Of a stretch of 40,480 nt of DNA, positions 7,952 to 16,162 are shown in pieces. Positions within the stretch are counted from its first letter, which is position 1. Every line of letters begins with the position of its first letter. The DNA is from JAISGQ01 sp964500965 (GTDB lineage Bacteria > Bacillota > Clostridia > Oscillospirales > Acutalibacteraceae). The DNA lies in contig CAZCQZ010000016.1 of assembly GCA_964500965.1 (NCBI GenBank), forward strand, positions 1-40,480, in the 5' to 3' direction. The notes beneath the pieces were generated by a model. The model saw nothing but the letters and a program-made list of their open reading frames with translations. It was not told the origin of the DNA and did not search any database. A program made the translations under genes and the position numbers.

Positions 7952-9487
7952 TTATTTTTCGTTGCAAACAGACATATCTATTTCGTCCGGCAGGAAGCTG
8001 TCCGTTCTGCACGGCTCAACGGGAAGTCCGTTTTCTCCGTACAGGTCGGAATAAATATAGTTTGCGAAAGCGTATCTCGCGGCAACAGGCTCGCTGACCT
8101 CATCACTTGTAACGGTCACGCTGTTTCCTGAAACAGCGCCGGAAGCAAAATGCCATTTGCGGTTTTCATCGCACAGCAGAAAGCCCTTTGCGCTTTCGCC
8201 TTTAAGTGCCTTGTCAAAATGCAAAACAAAGCTGCTGCCGCATTTTTCGTAGCCGGTCATTTTCGGTGAATACGCATCAATCGCTTCGCCGTTTTCGGCA
8301 CGCATTATATTGCACAGCCTTTCACCCACCGGGCGTTTGTTTTTCGGGTGAATATCGTCTCTGTTTCCGCAGTCGGTAGTGATAACAATCGCGGTTTTAT
8401 AAGTTTCTGCGGCAACCTTTGACTGTATCTCTCTCAAATACGGCGGACGGTTAAACGTCCTCGGATCTTCAAGATAAGCATAGGGGGCAATCTGGACGAT
8501 ATAGAAAGGCAGCTCACTGTCGCGGAAATATCTTCTGAAGCAGGCAATAAGGTGCTTCAAAAGCTCATAGTACCGCTCGTAAACACGTGTATCTTCTTCG
8601 CCCTGATACCATAATATTCTCGTCAGGCTGTAGGGTATAACCGTTGTCAGCATTCCCTCGTAAAGATTTGCCGGGGAGCCGAAATTCCACGGCCCGTGAG
8701 GTGGCGGCCAATCCGGGCACTTGCCGGCTCTGGGGTCGGAAAACGCCGCCTTTTCGTCAAGCCCTTCCTCTTTCATAAGGCGCAGTGCGCCGTTGCGCCA
8801 TTCTTCCTCGCCTTTATAATATTCTGTGTATATCTTAACGTAATCCTCAAAGGATTTTCCTGCCATTGCTCTGTTGTAATCGTCAACATAAAGCGCGGCG
8901 GCATCGTTTGCAGCCAAATCTTCTCTGCTAATCCAGCAGGAAGCAGAGGTGCCGCCCCAGTTACAGTATATTATTCCCACGGGAACTCCGTACATCTTGC
9001 TGTAATTTATGGCAGTCCACCACGCCACAGCGGAAAAATCTCCGCAGGTATCGGCATTTGAAACAACCCATTTTGCAGGTGTTTCGTAATTTTCCGGGTG
9101 GAGCTTTCTTGCGTCCTTATGAGCCGCCTGAGGAACCGTAAACTGACGGACTGTATTGACATCGGCAATACTCCGCGCCAGCTCAAGCTCGCTGTCGTCT
9201 CTCAAATGATACTCCATATTCGACTGACCGCCTGCCAGCCAAACCTCACCGAAATAAACATCGTGAAGCTCTACTGCTTCCGAAGCCGTCTTAATTGTCA
9301 GCGTGTGCGGACCGCCGGGCTGCTGTGCAGAAAGAACGGCTTCAAACAATCCGCCGTCACAGCTAGCCACAAGCTCCGAATCCAACAGAATTTCAACCGA
9401 TTCGGCATCGGTTTCGCCCCACAGAGTAATGGGGGCATTGTGCCGTAGAATCATTCCGTTCGATAAAATTTCGGGAAGCTTTAACAT
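7952..9487 (-). CDS. sialate O-acetylesterase-like SGNH hydrolase
   Basis: Predicted carbohydrate esterase that removes acetyl groups from sialic acid or other acetylated glycans. The 511-residue protein has the SGNH blocks of the family: GGQSNMEY (nucleophile Ser), NWGGTSASCWIS, WYQGEEDTR, and a late DDIHPKNKRPVGERL carrying the Asp-x-x-His pair. No signal peptide is visible, so it is probably cytoplasmic and acts on imported sugars. ATG 9487 sits 8 nt after GGAG; an upstream GTG at 9496 is less likely. It lies 15 bp after the LacI-type gene and 50 bp before the mutase, consistent with one regulated operon. No sialic-acid lyase or kinase is nearby, so the true substrate could be acetylated hemicellulose or host glycan. 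Confidence 0.88.
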   Translation of the reverse strand: MLKLPEILSNGMILRHNAPITLWGETDAESVEILLDSELVASCDGGLFEAVLSAQQPGGPHTLTIKTASEAVELHDVYFGEVWLAGGQSNMEYHLRDDSELELARSIADVNTVRQFTVPQAAHKDARKLHPENYETPAKWVVSNADTCGDFSAVAWWTAINYSKMYGVPVGIIYCNWGGTSASCWISREDLAANDAAALYVDDYNRAMAGKSFEDYVKIYTEYYKGEEEWRNGALRLMKEEGLDEKAAFSDPRAGKCPDWPPPHGPWNFGSPANLYEGMLTTVIPYSLTRILWYQGEEDTRVYERYYELLKHLIACFRRYFRDSELPFYIVQIAPYAYLEDPRTFNRPPYLREIQSKVAAETYKTAIVITTDCGNRDDIHPKNKRPVGERLCNIMRAENGEAIDAYSPKMTGYEKCGSSFVLHFDKALKGESAKGFLLCDENRKWHFASGAVSGNSVTVTSDEVSEPVAARYAFANYIYSDLYGENGLPVEPCRTDSFLPDEIDMSVCNEK

Positions 9488-9502
9488 ACATCTCACTCCG
9501 TC

Positions 9503-10513
9503 TCATATGATTATGCTTCTGGTCGTGCTGCCTACAGTAAGCTTGCCGCTCACGGCAATACGACCGTTGATTATTGTTTTATTCTCCTGACCGCCGCGCA
9601 ATGCTTCAACGGCAAAGCGCGCCATTTTAGCCGTATCACGGCTGATGCAGGTTATTCCTGTTCCGTCTTCGGGCTTTATGTCCGAATAGCACGCGACGGA
9701 GGCCATATCGGGCACAGAAATTTTCATTTCCTCCAGCCGCCTGATGAGCCGCTCGGCAAGCGGTCGGCTTTCACACACAAAAGCTGTGGGCTTTTGATTT
9801 TCGTAATCCGCCGTTATCTGTTCCAATGGCAACGGCTTTGACGGTTCGATTTCGATTTCCGTCATCGCACGGCAATACCCGAAATATCTGTCCCGATTCA
9901 GCTCACTGTCGCTTTCGGATACATATGCTATTCTCGTGTGTCCGTGAGAAATCAGAAACGCAGTCAGACGATTTATGTCGTAATAATCGTCGCCGGTTAT
10001 GCTCGGAAAATTAAAGCTTCTCATGGAAAAATTCAGAAACACCACCGGCAAGCCCTTTTTGCCGATTTCGTTAAGCAGCTTAACGTTGGGACGTCCGAGC
10101 ATAATAAGCCCCGAAACAAGGCGTTCTTCAACGATTCTCGGCAGATGCTGGGCGTTTTCGTCCGCCTCGCTGACCACGTCCAGAATCGCGTAGCTGTTGT
10201 ATGCCTTGAGCTGACCGATAAGCTCCTGATAAAGCTGCCAATGGACGCCTCTTTCTCCGCCTATGCATCTCTGCGGAGAAATTATACCCACATCACCGGT
10301 TTGTGCCGATGCCGAATGTCCGTTTCCGACCATGGTGCTTTCCGCCGGCAGGTATCCCATTTCACGTGCTTTAAGCTCCACCGCCGAGCGCATCTGCTCA
10401 CTGACACCTTTTTTGCCTGCAAGGGCATTTGATACGGTGACATTACTCACTCCCAGCGCATCGGCAATATCCGCCATGGTTACGCTTTTTGTTCGGTTAC
10501 TGCTGCGCTTCAT
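9503..10513 (-). CDS. LacI-family transcriptional regulator
   Basis: DNA-binding repressor or activator responding to a sugar ligand. The N terminus holds the LacI helix-turn-helix and hinge (VTMADIADALGVSNVTVSNALAGKKGVSEQ split over about residues 9-40), then a periplasmic-binding-type sensor domain with SGLIMLGRP, RIAYVSESD and the C-terminal AVEALRGGQENKT block. Start ATG 10513 follows a GGGGG ribosome site; a longer in-frame reading to 10663 covers its promoter. It heads the minus-strand run with the esterase, phosphohexomutase and manA, so it likely controls them. The effector is unknown. 336 residues is normal for the family. Confidence 0.94.
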   Translation of the reverse strand: MKRSSNRTKSVTMADIADALGVSNVTVSNALAGKKGVSEQMRSAVELKAREMGYLPAESTMVGNGHSASAQTGDVGIISPQRCIGGERGVHWQLYQELIGQLKAYNSYAILDVVSEADENAQHLPRIVEERLVSGLIMLGRPNVKLLNEIGKKGLPVVFLNFSMRSFNFPSITGDDYYDINRLTAFLISHGHTRIAYVSESDSELNRDRYFGYCRAMTEIEIEPSKPLPLEQITADYENQKPTAFVCESRPLAERLIRRLEEMKISVPDMASVACYSDIKPEDGTGITCISRDTAKMARFAVEALRGGQENKTIINGRIAVSGKLTVGSTTRSIII

Positions 10514-10538
10514 CGTACCGCCCCCAATCAGTGCAGTA

Positions 10539-10567
10539 ATTGTAACCTTTTTTTGTAAATAAATCAA
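10539..10567 (-). promoter_or_regulatory. promoter of the lacI-esterase-pgm-manA operon
   Basis: Minus strand -35 TTGATT (10562-10567), 17 bp spacer, -10 TACAAT (10539-10544), 26 bp before the lacI start. I do not see a clear LacI-type palindromic operator over it. Confidence 0.65.
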
Positions 10568-10626
10568 GATGTATGTAAAGAAAGGTCGGGGTATAATGCA
10601 GAGTAATTGTATAATCGCCATAATAT

Positions 10627-10645
10627 GGGCTGTAAAAAAGCGCAG
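10627..10645 (+). repeat. half copy of the GGGCTGTAAAAAAC palindrome
   Basis: GGGCTGTAAAAAAGCGCAG matches the left arm and loop of the copy at 22214-22232 with one change, but the complementary right arm is absent. It lies 61 bp from the full copy at 10688-10729. It looks like a decayed or truncated family member. Confidence 0.5.
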
Positions 10646-10687
10646 ACCGCATAATGCTTCCATTCTGCATCTTTTCCCTCCCCCTCA

Positions 10688-10729
10688 AAAGGGGCTGTAA
10701 AAAAACTTACGTTTTTTTACAGCCCCTTT
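10688..10729. terminator. palindromic gene-end element, copy 2
   Basis: Perfect 19-bp arms: AAAGGGGCTGTAAAAAAAC (10688-10706) and its complement (10711-10729), loop TTAC. It lies 14 bp beyond the stop codon of the minus-strand CBM41-like gene, so it probably terminates that transcript before the lacI promoter region. Confidence 0.78.
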
Positions 10730-10742
10730 ACCGCTAAAGAAT

Positions 10743-12818
10743 TTATGCGCGCTTCTTAAATACTATCAGTGCGCCTGCTATAATCGCCGCAAAGAGCGGA
10801 AGTGCAACGGCACAGCCGGTGCAACCTGCGCAGCCGCCCTTGGTTTCTTCGGCAGGCTCATTAACGTCTGTTACGGTGACTTCCTCAACAGGCTGCTCCT
10901 CAACAGGTTCTTCCTCAACAGCCTTAGGCTCGGAATAAACTCCGCCGTCGCCCTCGTAAAGATAGATGTCGATAACATCGCCGTCTTTAAGCTCGGTAAG
11001 GTCAATTGAACGGTCACCGCCGTCTTCCTCTGCCCAGTTATCCTTGTTCAGCTTGAAGCCGAGAGCTTCGGATTCAAATTTTGAAACGTCAACAGTAACG
11101 GTTGCAAAGCCGTTTGAATCTGTTCCGTCGAAAGCAACGTTGTCGTTGAGCCAGCTTCCGTCGGCAAGCTCGCACCAAAGTCCGACCATCCAGCCGTCGT
11201 AATCTGCATTTTCTCTGCTGTAATGGAATACTACATCGGCATCAACTCCGCCGGCTTCCTCGGTAATAAGGTCGGTTTTAGGCTCGTAGTAAATCTTTCC
11301 GTCGCCCTCGTAAAGATAAACATTTATTATCTCGCCTGCTTCTGCGCCGGAAACATCAACATAGCGGTCTGCATCGTAATCTTTCTTTTCCCAGTTGTTG
11401 TAATTGACGGCAAATCCGATTTCGCTCTTAGGCCAATCCGCAAGATTTACGGTGTAGGTAGCCGCGCCGTACTCGTCAAGTTCCTTGTTCTGAACAAGCT
11501 GTGCATCTTTCCATGTGCCGGAGGTCACTTCTGCCCAGATGCCTACTGCCCACTCATCATAAACGCCGTCTTCACGGAGATAGTGGAACACAAGCTCCGC
11601 ATTTTCGCCTTTTGCGGTTTCAATGAGAAGATAACGGTAATTCTTAAATGCCTTCGCTGTGGAAGCATCAAACTTTGTCGCTCCGGTGGGGCAGGTATAG
11701 CTTACGGCTTTCTTGCCCTGAGTAATCCAGACTTCCGCAAAGCCGTTGCTGAGGCTTACGGTTCTGTTGTCGGTTCCGTCTTCCTTATACCAGTCGTTCT
11801 TTACGCCGTCAATCTTTGCGCGTCTGTGGAATTTAAATCCGATTTCGTTGACAACTGCGGAATACTTTACAACCGCAACATAGCCCCAATCGTCCTCATA
11901 GGTAAAGACGGTATCCTTAGAACCCCAGCCGCCGTCGACAGCGGTGGTAAACCAGGTACCTACTACCCAGCCGCCCATTGTGCCTTTGGTCTTCTTATAG
12001 TGGAAAATAACGGTTGAGCTGGTTGCGGGGTCTGCCGCCGCAGCAAGAGCATCGGCTTCGTTATCGTAGCAGGTGCCTGCCTTGGGAACAATCCACATTG
12101 TTGCGCCGTTGTCTGTAAGGGTCATTGTGTACTTTGGAGAAGTCCACTCGCCGTCGGCAACAATCTGCGCCTCAAAATCGGTGTAAACATTCTTATCGGA
12201 AAGGGTAAATACGGTGGTAGCCCAGTCGCCGCTGAGTTCAGCGTCCTGTGTCCAGTAGGAGGACCACAGACCTGCGCCGGAATTTGCAAAGCCTGCGCCG
12301 ATTGTGGCAGCTTCGCCGTAGACGTTTACGGTGACGGTGTACTCGTTCTTTGTGTCTTCATCGCCGCCTTCGTCACCACCCTCAATAGTGGGAGCTTCTG
12401 TTCCTACAGTGCCGTCGGCATAGACATACTTCGTTGTCTGACCGCCGTTGATTTCGTCCCAGGAGAAGCCTATCCAGTTCCAGTCTCCTACGCCGAGCTT
12501 CATATCAAGGCTGTAGATGCTGTCAAAGTCAAAGCTTACGGAATGGACGGTGTAGCCGTTTGAATCCGTTGTTTTGCTGTATGTGAAATTGCTGTTTTCG
12601 CTTACAAGCTCCCATGTATCAACATAATCGGATGCCTGATAGCCGTCAAGATAAAGCTCTGCTTCCTCTGTGCCGGTATAAATTACCTGCACGGTTTTCT
12701 CCGTTGCCGCTTTAACGTCCGTAACGGCAACGATACCTGCCGTAAACAGGCTGACTGTCATTAAAACCGCCAGCAATACGGCAACGATGCTTTTTCTGAG
12801 TTTAGTGCTTTTACTCAT
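10743..12818 (-). CDS. cell-surface protein with three CBM41/PUD-like starch-binding repeats
   Basis: The 691-residue product has a signal peptide (KSTKLRK, hydrophobic core to about 30, likely cut after VKA about 36), two N-terminal beta-rich regions without an assignment, and three similar modules at about 267-373, 406-512 and 527-629. Each opens with V(I)FHY(K/L/S)R-like sequence, then a G/E-W-x-VG-x-W core and an LYEGDG-type end; this resembles the pullulanase-associated alpha-glucan-binding domain (PUD/CBM41). A PVEEQPVEE linker leads to a C-terminal GGCAGCTGC motif, a hydrophobic helix and KKRA, a membrane or wall anchor. No catalytic domain is visible. Likely role, inferred: binding starch or related glucans at the surface. 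ATG 12818 follows GGAGG; own promoter and terminator. Confidence 0.72.
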   Translation of the reverse strand: MSKSTKLRKSIVAVLLAVLMTVSLFTAGIVAVTDVKAATEKTVQVIYTGTEEAELYLDGYQASDYVDTWELVSENSNFTYSKTTDSNGYTVHSVSFDFDSIYSLDMKLGVGDWNWIGFSWDEINGGQTTKYVYADGTVGTEAPTIEGGDEGGDEDTKNEYTVTVNVYGEAATIGAGFANSGAGLWSSYWTQDAELSGDWATTVFTLSDKNVYTDFEAQIVADGEWTSPKYTMTLTDNGATMWIVPKAGTCYDNEADALAAAADPATSSTVIFHYKKTKGTMGGWVVGTWFTTAVDGGWGSKDTVFTYEDDWGYVAVVKYSAVVNEIGFKFHRRAKIDGVKNDWYKEDGTDNRTVSLSNGFAEVWITQGKKAVSYTCPTGATKFDASTAKAFKNYRYLLIETAKGENAELVFHYLREDGVYDEWAVGIWAEVTSGTWKDAQLVQNKELDEYGAATYTVNLADWPKSEIGFAVNYNNWEKKDYDADRYVDVSGAEAGEIINVYLYEGDGKIYYEPKTDLITEEAGGVDADVVFHYSRENADYDGWMVGLWCELADGSWLNDNVAFDGTDSNGFATVTVDVSKFESEALGFKLNKDNWAEEDGGDRSIDLTELKDGDVIDIYLYEGDGGVYSEPKAVEEEPVEEQPVEEVTVTDVNEPAEETKGGCAGCTGCAVALPLFAAIIAGALIVFKKRA

Positions 12819-12880
12819 TTCGTATACCTCCAGATTTGAGTTGCGCACGCCATTGAATATGACGTACCCCTCACATTAAG

Positions 12881-12898
12881 TTCGGCTGCCGCGCCGAA
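12881..12898. promoter_or_regulatory. 5' UTR hairpin before the CBM41-like gene
   Basis: TTCGGC (12881-12886) / GCCGAA (12893-12898) with a 6-nt loop, between the promoter and the start codon. It may stabilise the mRNA or bind a regulator; nothing more can be said. Confidence 0.35.
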
Positions 12899-12912
12899 TA
12901 TTTTACATACTA

Positions 12913-12940
12913 ATTTTACCAGTATTGCAAGCTTTTTCAA
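12913..12940 (-). promoter_or_regulatory. promoter of the CBM41-like gene
   Basis: Minus strand -35 TTGAAA (12935-12940), 16 bp spacer, -10 TAAAAT (12913-12918). The leader would be about 90 nt and includes the small hairpin. The stretch 12941-13192 behind it is AT-rich and holds no gene I can support. Confidence 0.6.
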
Positions 12941-13192
12941 ATGTCATTTTGAATAAAATTAGGCGCAAATTTTTGGCACATAATCAAAACTATGTTTCGC
13001 AACTGTTCGTAAAATTTCAGTGCGCTTTTCTTCGGATTTTCCTTTCAGCGCCTTGTACAGTTTAAAATTTTTCGCACAACTACACCGTTTTTTTTAATGC
13101 AAAAGATTTCTTTCAGAATAAAAATATTTTTAAAGCCGCGCCTTTTATTTCTGAAACAAACCGCAAAAACGTCGCCGTGCATCATATGACAA

Positions 13193-13228
13193 ATGCCGGA
13201 TTGCGCAAATGTTTGCGCAATCCGGCAT
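13193..13228. repeat. 36 bp perfect palindrome after the Ca2+ ATPase gene
   Basis: ATGCCGGATTGCGCAAA (13193-13209) and its exact complement (13212-13228) around two bases. It lies 64 bp past the minus-strand ATPase stop codon. No T-run follows on either strand, so if it terminates transcription it is not a textbook intrinsic terminator; it could stabilise the 3' end of the mRNA or be a protein site. Confidence 0.6.
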
Positions 13229-13291
13229 ATTCATCGCTCGTGCAAAAACGAAAATCAAATAAGCATTTCAATAAATATTCCGAATGAACTG

Positions 13292-15922
13292 TTATTCTTC
13301 GCCGTGCCCTGTTTTGCGCTGAATAAGCTTGATAAGCTCCACAATGGGAATAATAACCACAGCAAGCCCCATGGCTATTGCGTATTCTCCGAAACCTATT
13401 GCGGTAAAGGAAAACGCCTCTCTCAGGAACGGTATCTCGGTTACGGACAAAGTGAGCAGGAACGATGCTGCCATTGTTATCCAGAGAAGCTTGTTTTGAC
13501 CCTTTATCGAAAAGACGGATTTTCTTCGAGAGCGCATATTGAACGCATGGAAAACCTCGGTCATGGAAAGAGTCAAAAACGCCATTGTAATGCCGTGGTC
13601 TGCGCCGTTCATGGCTCTGCCTATGGCGTAGGCTATGAGGGTCAGCACGGAAACTATCGCGCCCTGAACAAGAATATCCGCCATCATGCCGCCGGCAAAA
13701 ACTCCCTCTTTTGAATCTCTGGGAGCACGGTTCATTATATCCTTTTCCGCCTGCTCGGTGCCCAGTGCCAGTGCCGGGAAAGTATCGGTAATCAGGTTTA
13801 TCCAAAGCAGGTGCGGCGGCTTTAATATTGTAAAACCGCAGAGGGTCGCGACAAATATTGATATAACCTCGGAAAGATTGGAGGCAAGGAGGAACTGAAT
13901 GGTTTTTCGGATATTGTCATATATCCTCCTACCTTCCTCTACGGCGGTAACGATAGTTGCGAAGTTATCGTCTGCAAGTACCATGTCCGCGACGTTCTTT
14001 GTCACGTCAGTGCCGGTGATGCCCATTCCGATGCCTATGTCCGCACTCTTTATCGAGGGAGCATCGTTAACGCCGTCACCGGTCATGGCGGTTATCATAC
14101 CCTTACTGCGCCATGCATTGACAATTCTCGTCTTGTGTTCGGGCTGAACACGGGCGTAAACGGAGTAAAGCTCAATGTCCTTTTCAAGCTGTTCATCGCT
14201 GATTTTATCAAGCTCCGCGCCGGTTATTGCCTTTCTGCCGCCGTCCAGTATTCCCAGGGTATTGGCAATTGCGGTGGCGGTGTCGATGTGGTCACCGGTA
14301 ATCATTATAGGACGGATATGGGCATTGCGGCATTCCTCAACAGCCGCCATTACCTCCGGGCGAACAGGGTCAATCATGCCGACTATACCCACATAGCAAA
14401 GCTCCTGTTCGAGATATGCGCTGTCCCAACTTTCGGGCTTCTCGTCCCAGTATCTTACAGCGGCACACAGCACACGCAGCGCACGGTCTGCCATTGCCTT
14501 GTTTTCGGCAAGAATTTCTGCTTTCTTTTCCTCTGTCATAGGTACAGCCGCGCCGTTTTCCATATATGATGTACAGCGGCTTAATATAACGTCCGTTGCA
14601 CCCTTTGTATACTGAACGAGTCTGCCCTTTTCATCGTGAACGGTGGTCATCATCTTTCTCATGGAATCAAAGGGAGCTTCACCGATTCTGGGTGCGGCGG
14701 CTTCAAGGTCGGGCTTTGCCATTCCCAACTTAAAGGCGTGATTTACAAGAGCACATTCGGTGGGGTCGCCTATATCGGAATTGCCGGTTTCCTCATTCAG
14801 CACAGCATCACAGCAAAGGCACATCGCCTTTGCAAGCAGTTCCTTATCATCGGAAAAGTCCTCAACAACGGTCATTTTGTTTTGGGTCAGAGTACCGGTT
14901 TTATCGGAACAGATAATCTGAGTACAGCCTAAGGTTTCAACTGCCGTCAGCTTGCGTATTACCGCATTTCGGTTGGACATTTTGGTAACGCCCATGGACA
15001 AAACTATAGTTACAACGGCGGCAAGACCCTCCGGAATCGCCGCAACCGCAAGAGAAATAGCAACCATAAAGGTGTCAAGCACCGTATTGGGACTGAGGGT
15101 GTTTGTGACAACTCCCTTTATTACGTTGAACACGAACAGGATTACGCATATTCCCAGAACGAGGAATGTCAGCAGCTTGCTCAGCTCGGAAAGCTTGCGC
15201 TGCAACGGGGTCTGCCCCTCCTCTGCGGCGGCAATGGCTCCTGCGATTTTGCCCATTTCGGTGTTCATGCCTGTGTCGGTAACTACCATTTTTCCGTGAC
15301 CGTACACAATCGTACTGCCGGTGTAAACCATGTTTTTGCGGTCACCAAGCGGCACTTCTCCGCTTTCGCTTGTGATAGCTTCGACCTTTTTATCTACCGG
15401 GACGGATTCGCCGGTAAGGGCGGCTTCCTCCGCTTTCATGCTTGCACATTCGATGATTCTGCCGTCGGCAGGGACAGCGTCACCTGCATCGAGAAGAACA
15501 ATATCGCCGGGCACAAGGTCGGCGGCGGGAATAACAACCGATTTGCCATCGCGGATAACCTTTGACTGTGCGGCGGTCATTTCGGAAAGGGCTTCTATAG
15601 CCGCCTCGGCTTTGGATTCCTGAACAACGCTGAGAATGGAGTTAATTATTACAACTATTAGAATTATTATGGCATCTGTGGGGAATCCGCCCTCGTGGAT
15701 TTCCGTCACCGAGGAAATCGCCGCTGCGGCAAGCAGGACAATTATCATCGGGTCGGTCAGCGATTTGAGAAAACGGACTATAACGCTTGTCTTTTTTGCT
15801 TCTTCAAGCTTGTTTTGACCGAAACGGCTCAGTCTTTCGGCGGCTTCGCCGTCACTCAGACCGTTTTCGGAGGTGTTTTGCTCGATGAGCACCTCTGATG
15901 TTTCCTTTAAGTATTCTTTCAT
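13292..15922 (-). CDS. P-type calcium-transporting ATPase (type IIA)
   Basis: Membrane pump that exports Ca2+ at the cost of ATP. The 876-residue protein has all P-type parts in order: actuator loop LTGESVPVDK (about 170), M4 motif AAIPEGLAAV, phosphorylation site CSDKTGTLTQNKM (Asp about 339), the KGA nucleotide-binding motif, MITGDHIDTA, and the hinge MTGDGVNDAPSIKSADIGIGMG. In M5 NLSE and in M6 NLITDTFPALALG supply the side chains typical of SERCA-like calcium pumps. The C terminus ends KTGHGEE. Own promoter region with an inverted repeat upstream. Na+ or other cation transport cannot be fully excluded. Confidence 0.92.
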   Translation of the reverse strand: MKEYLKETSEVLIEQNTSENGLSDGEAAERLSRFGQNKLEEAKKTSVIVRFLKSLTDPMIIVLLAAAAISSVTEIHEGGFPTDAIIILIVVIINSILSVVQESKAEAAIEALSEMTAAQSKVIRDGKSVVIPAADLVPGDIVLLDAGDAVPADGRIIECASMKAEEAALTGESVPVDKKVEAITSESGEVPLGDRKNMVYTGSTIVYGHGKMVVTDTGMNTEMGKIAGAIAAAEEGQTPLQRKLSELSKLLTFLVLGICVILFVFNVIKGVVTNTLSPNTVLDTFMVAISLAVAAIPEGLAAVVTIVLSMGVTKMSNRNAVIRKLTAVETLGCTQIICSDKTGTLTQNKMTVVEDFSDDKELLAKAMCLCCDAVLNEETGNSDIGDPTECALVNHAFKLGMAKPDLEAAAPRIGEAPFDSMRKMMTTVHDEKGRLVQYTKGATDVILSRCTSYMENGAAVPMTEEKKAEILAENKAMADRALRVLCAAVRYWDEKPESWDSAYLEQELCYVGIVGMIDPVRPEVMAAVEECRNAHIRPIMITGDHIDTATAIANTLGILDGGRKAITGAELDKISDEQLEKDIELYSVYARVQPEHKTRIVNAWRSKGMITAMTGDGVNDAPSIKSADIGIGMGITGTDVTKNVADMVLADDNFATIVTAVEEGRRIYDNIRKTIQFLLASNLSEVISIFVATLCGFTILKPPHLLWINLITDTFPALALGTEQAEKDIMNRAPRDSKEGVFAGGMMADILVQGAIVSVLTLIAYAIGRAMNGADHGITMAFLTLSMTEVFHAFNMRSRRKSVFSIKGQNKLLWITMAASFLLTLSVTEIPFLREAFSFTAIGFGEYAIAMGLAVVIIPIVELIKLIQRKTGHGEE

Positions 15923-15963
15923 TTTCCCTGCCCTTTCTTTCAGTCGGTGTGTAACGGTATTAT

Positions 15964-15986
15964 TTTACACTATTCACACGTGTAAA
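15964..15986. promoter_or_regulatory. inverted repeat in the Ca2+ ATPase promoter region
   Basis: TTTACAC (15964-15970) and GTGTAAA (15980-15986) separated by 9 bp, 42-64 bp before the start codon. On the minus strand the distal TTTACA can serve as a -35 with TAATAC as -10 (18 bp apart), so the dyad would overlap the promoter like an operator. Confidence 0.4.
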
Positions 15987-16054
15987 TCCATAGCAAAAAC
16001 ACAATTTTTTAACTTCTGATTACAAATTACGGAAATTGTATAAAATAAGCGCAA

Positions 16055-16085
16055 AAACCGCTCAACCATAAGGCTTGAGCGGTTT
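16055..16085 (-). terminator. intrinsic terminator of the DUF1015 gene
   Basis: Arms AAACCGCTCAA (16055-16065) and TTGAGCGGTTT (16075-16085) with a 9-nt loop. On the minus strand the stem runs into five T, as expected for termination 80 bp past the DUF1015 stop. Confidence 0.8.
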
Positions 16086-16162
16086 ACGGGGTTCAAAATC
16101 GACCTTTCGGGAAATAAAGGCTTTTCACCTTGATTTCATGCGGTTTTTACGAAATTTTTCAT

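Noticed and set aside
8696..9448. Plus-strand frames inside the sialate O-acetylesterase gene
   Set aside because: Antisense to a well-supported SGNH hydrolase; no independent evidence.
10743..12818. Pullulanase or amylase
   Set aside because: The repeats look glucan-binding, but no GH13 catalytic motif is present anywhere in the protein.
13182..13805. 207-codon minus-strand frame at the end of the ATPase gene
   Set aside because: Overlaps the ATPase C terminus in another frame and reads low-complexity Arg/Gly/His sequence.
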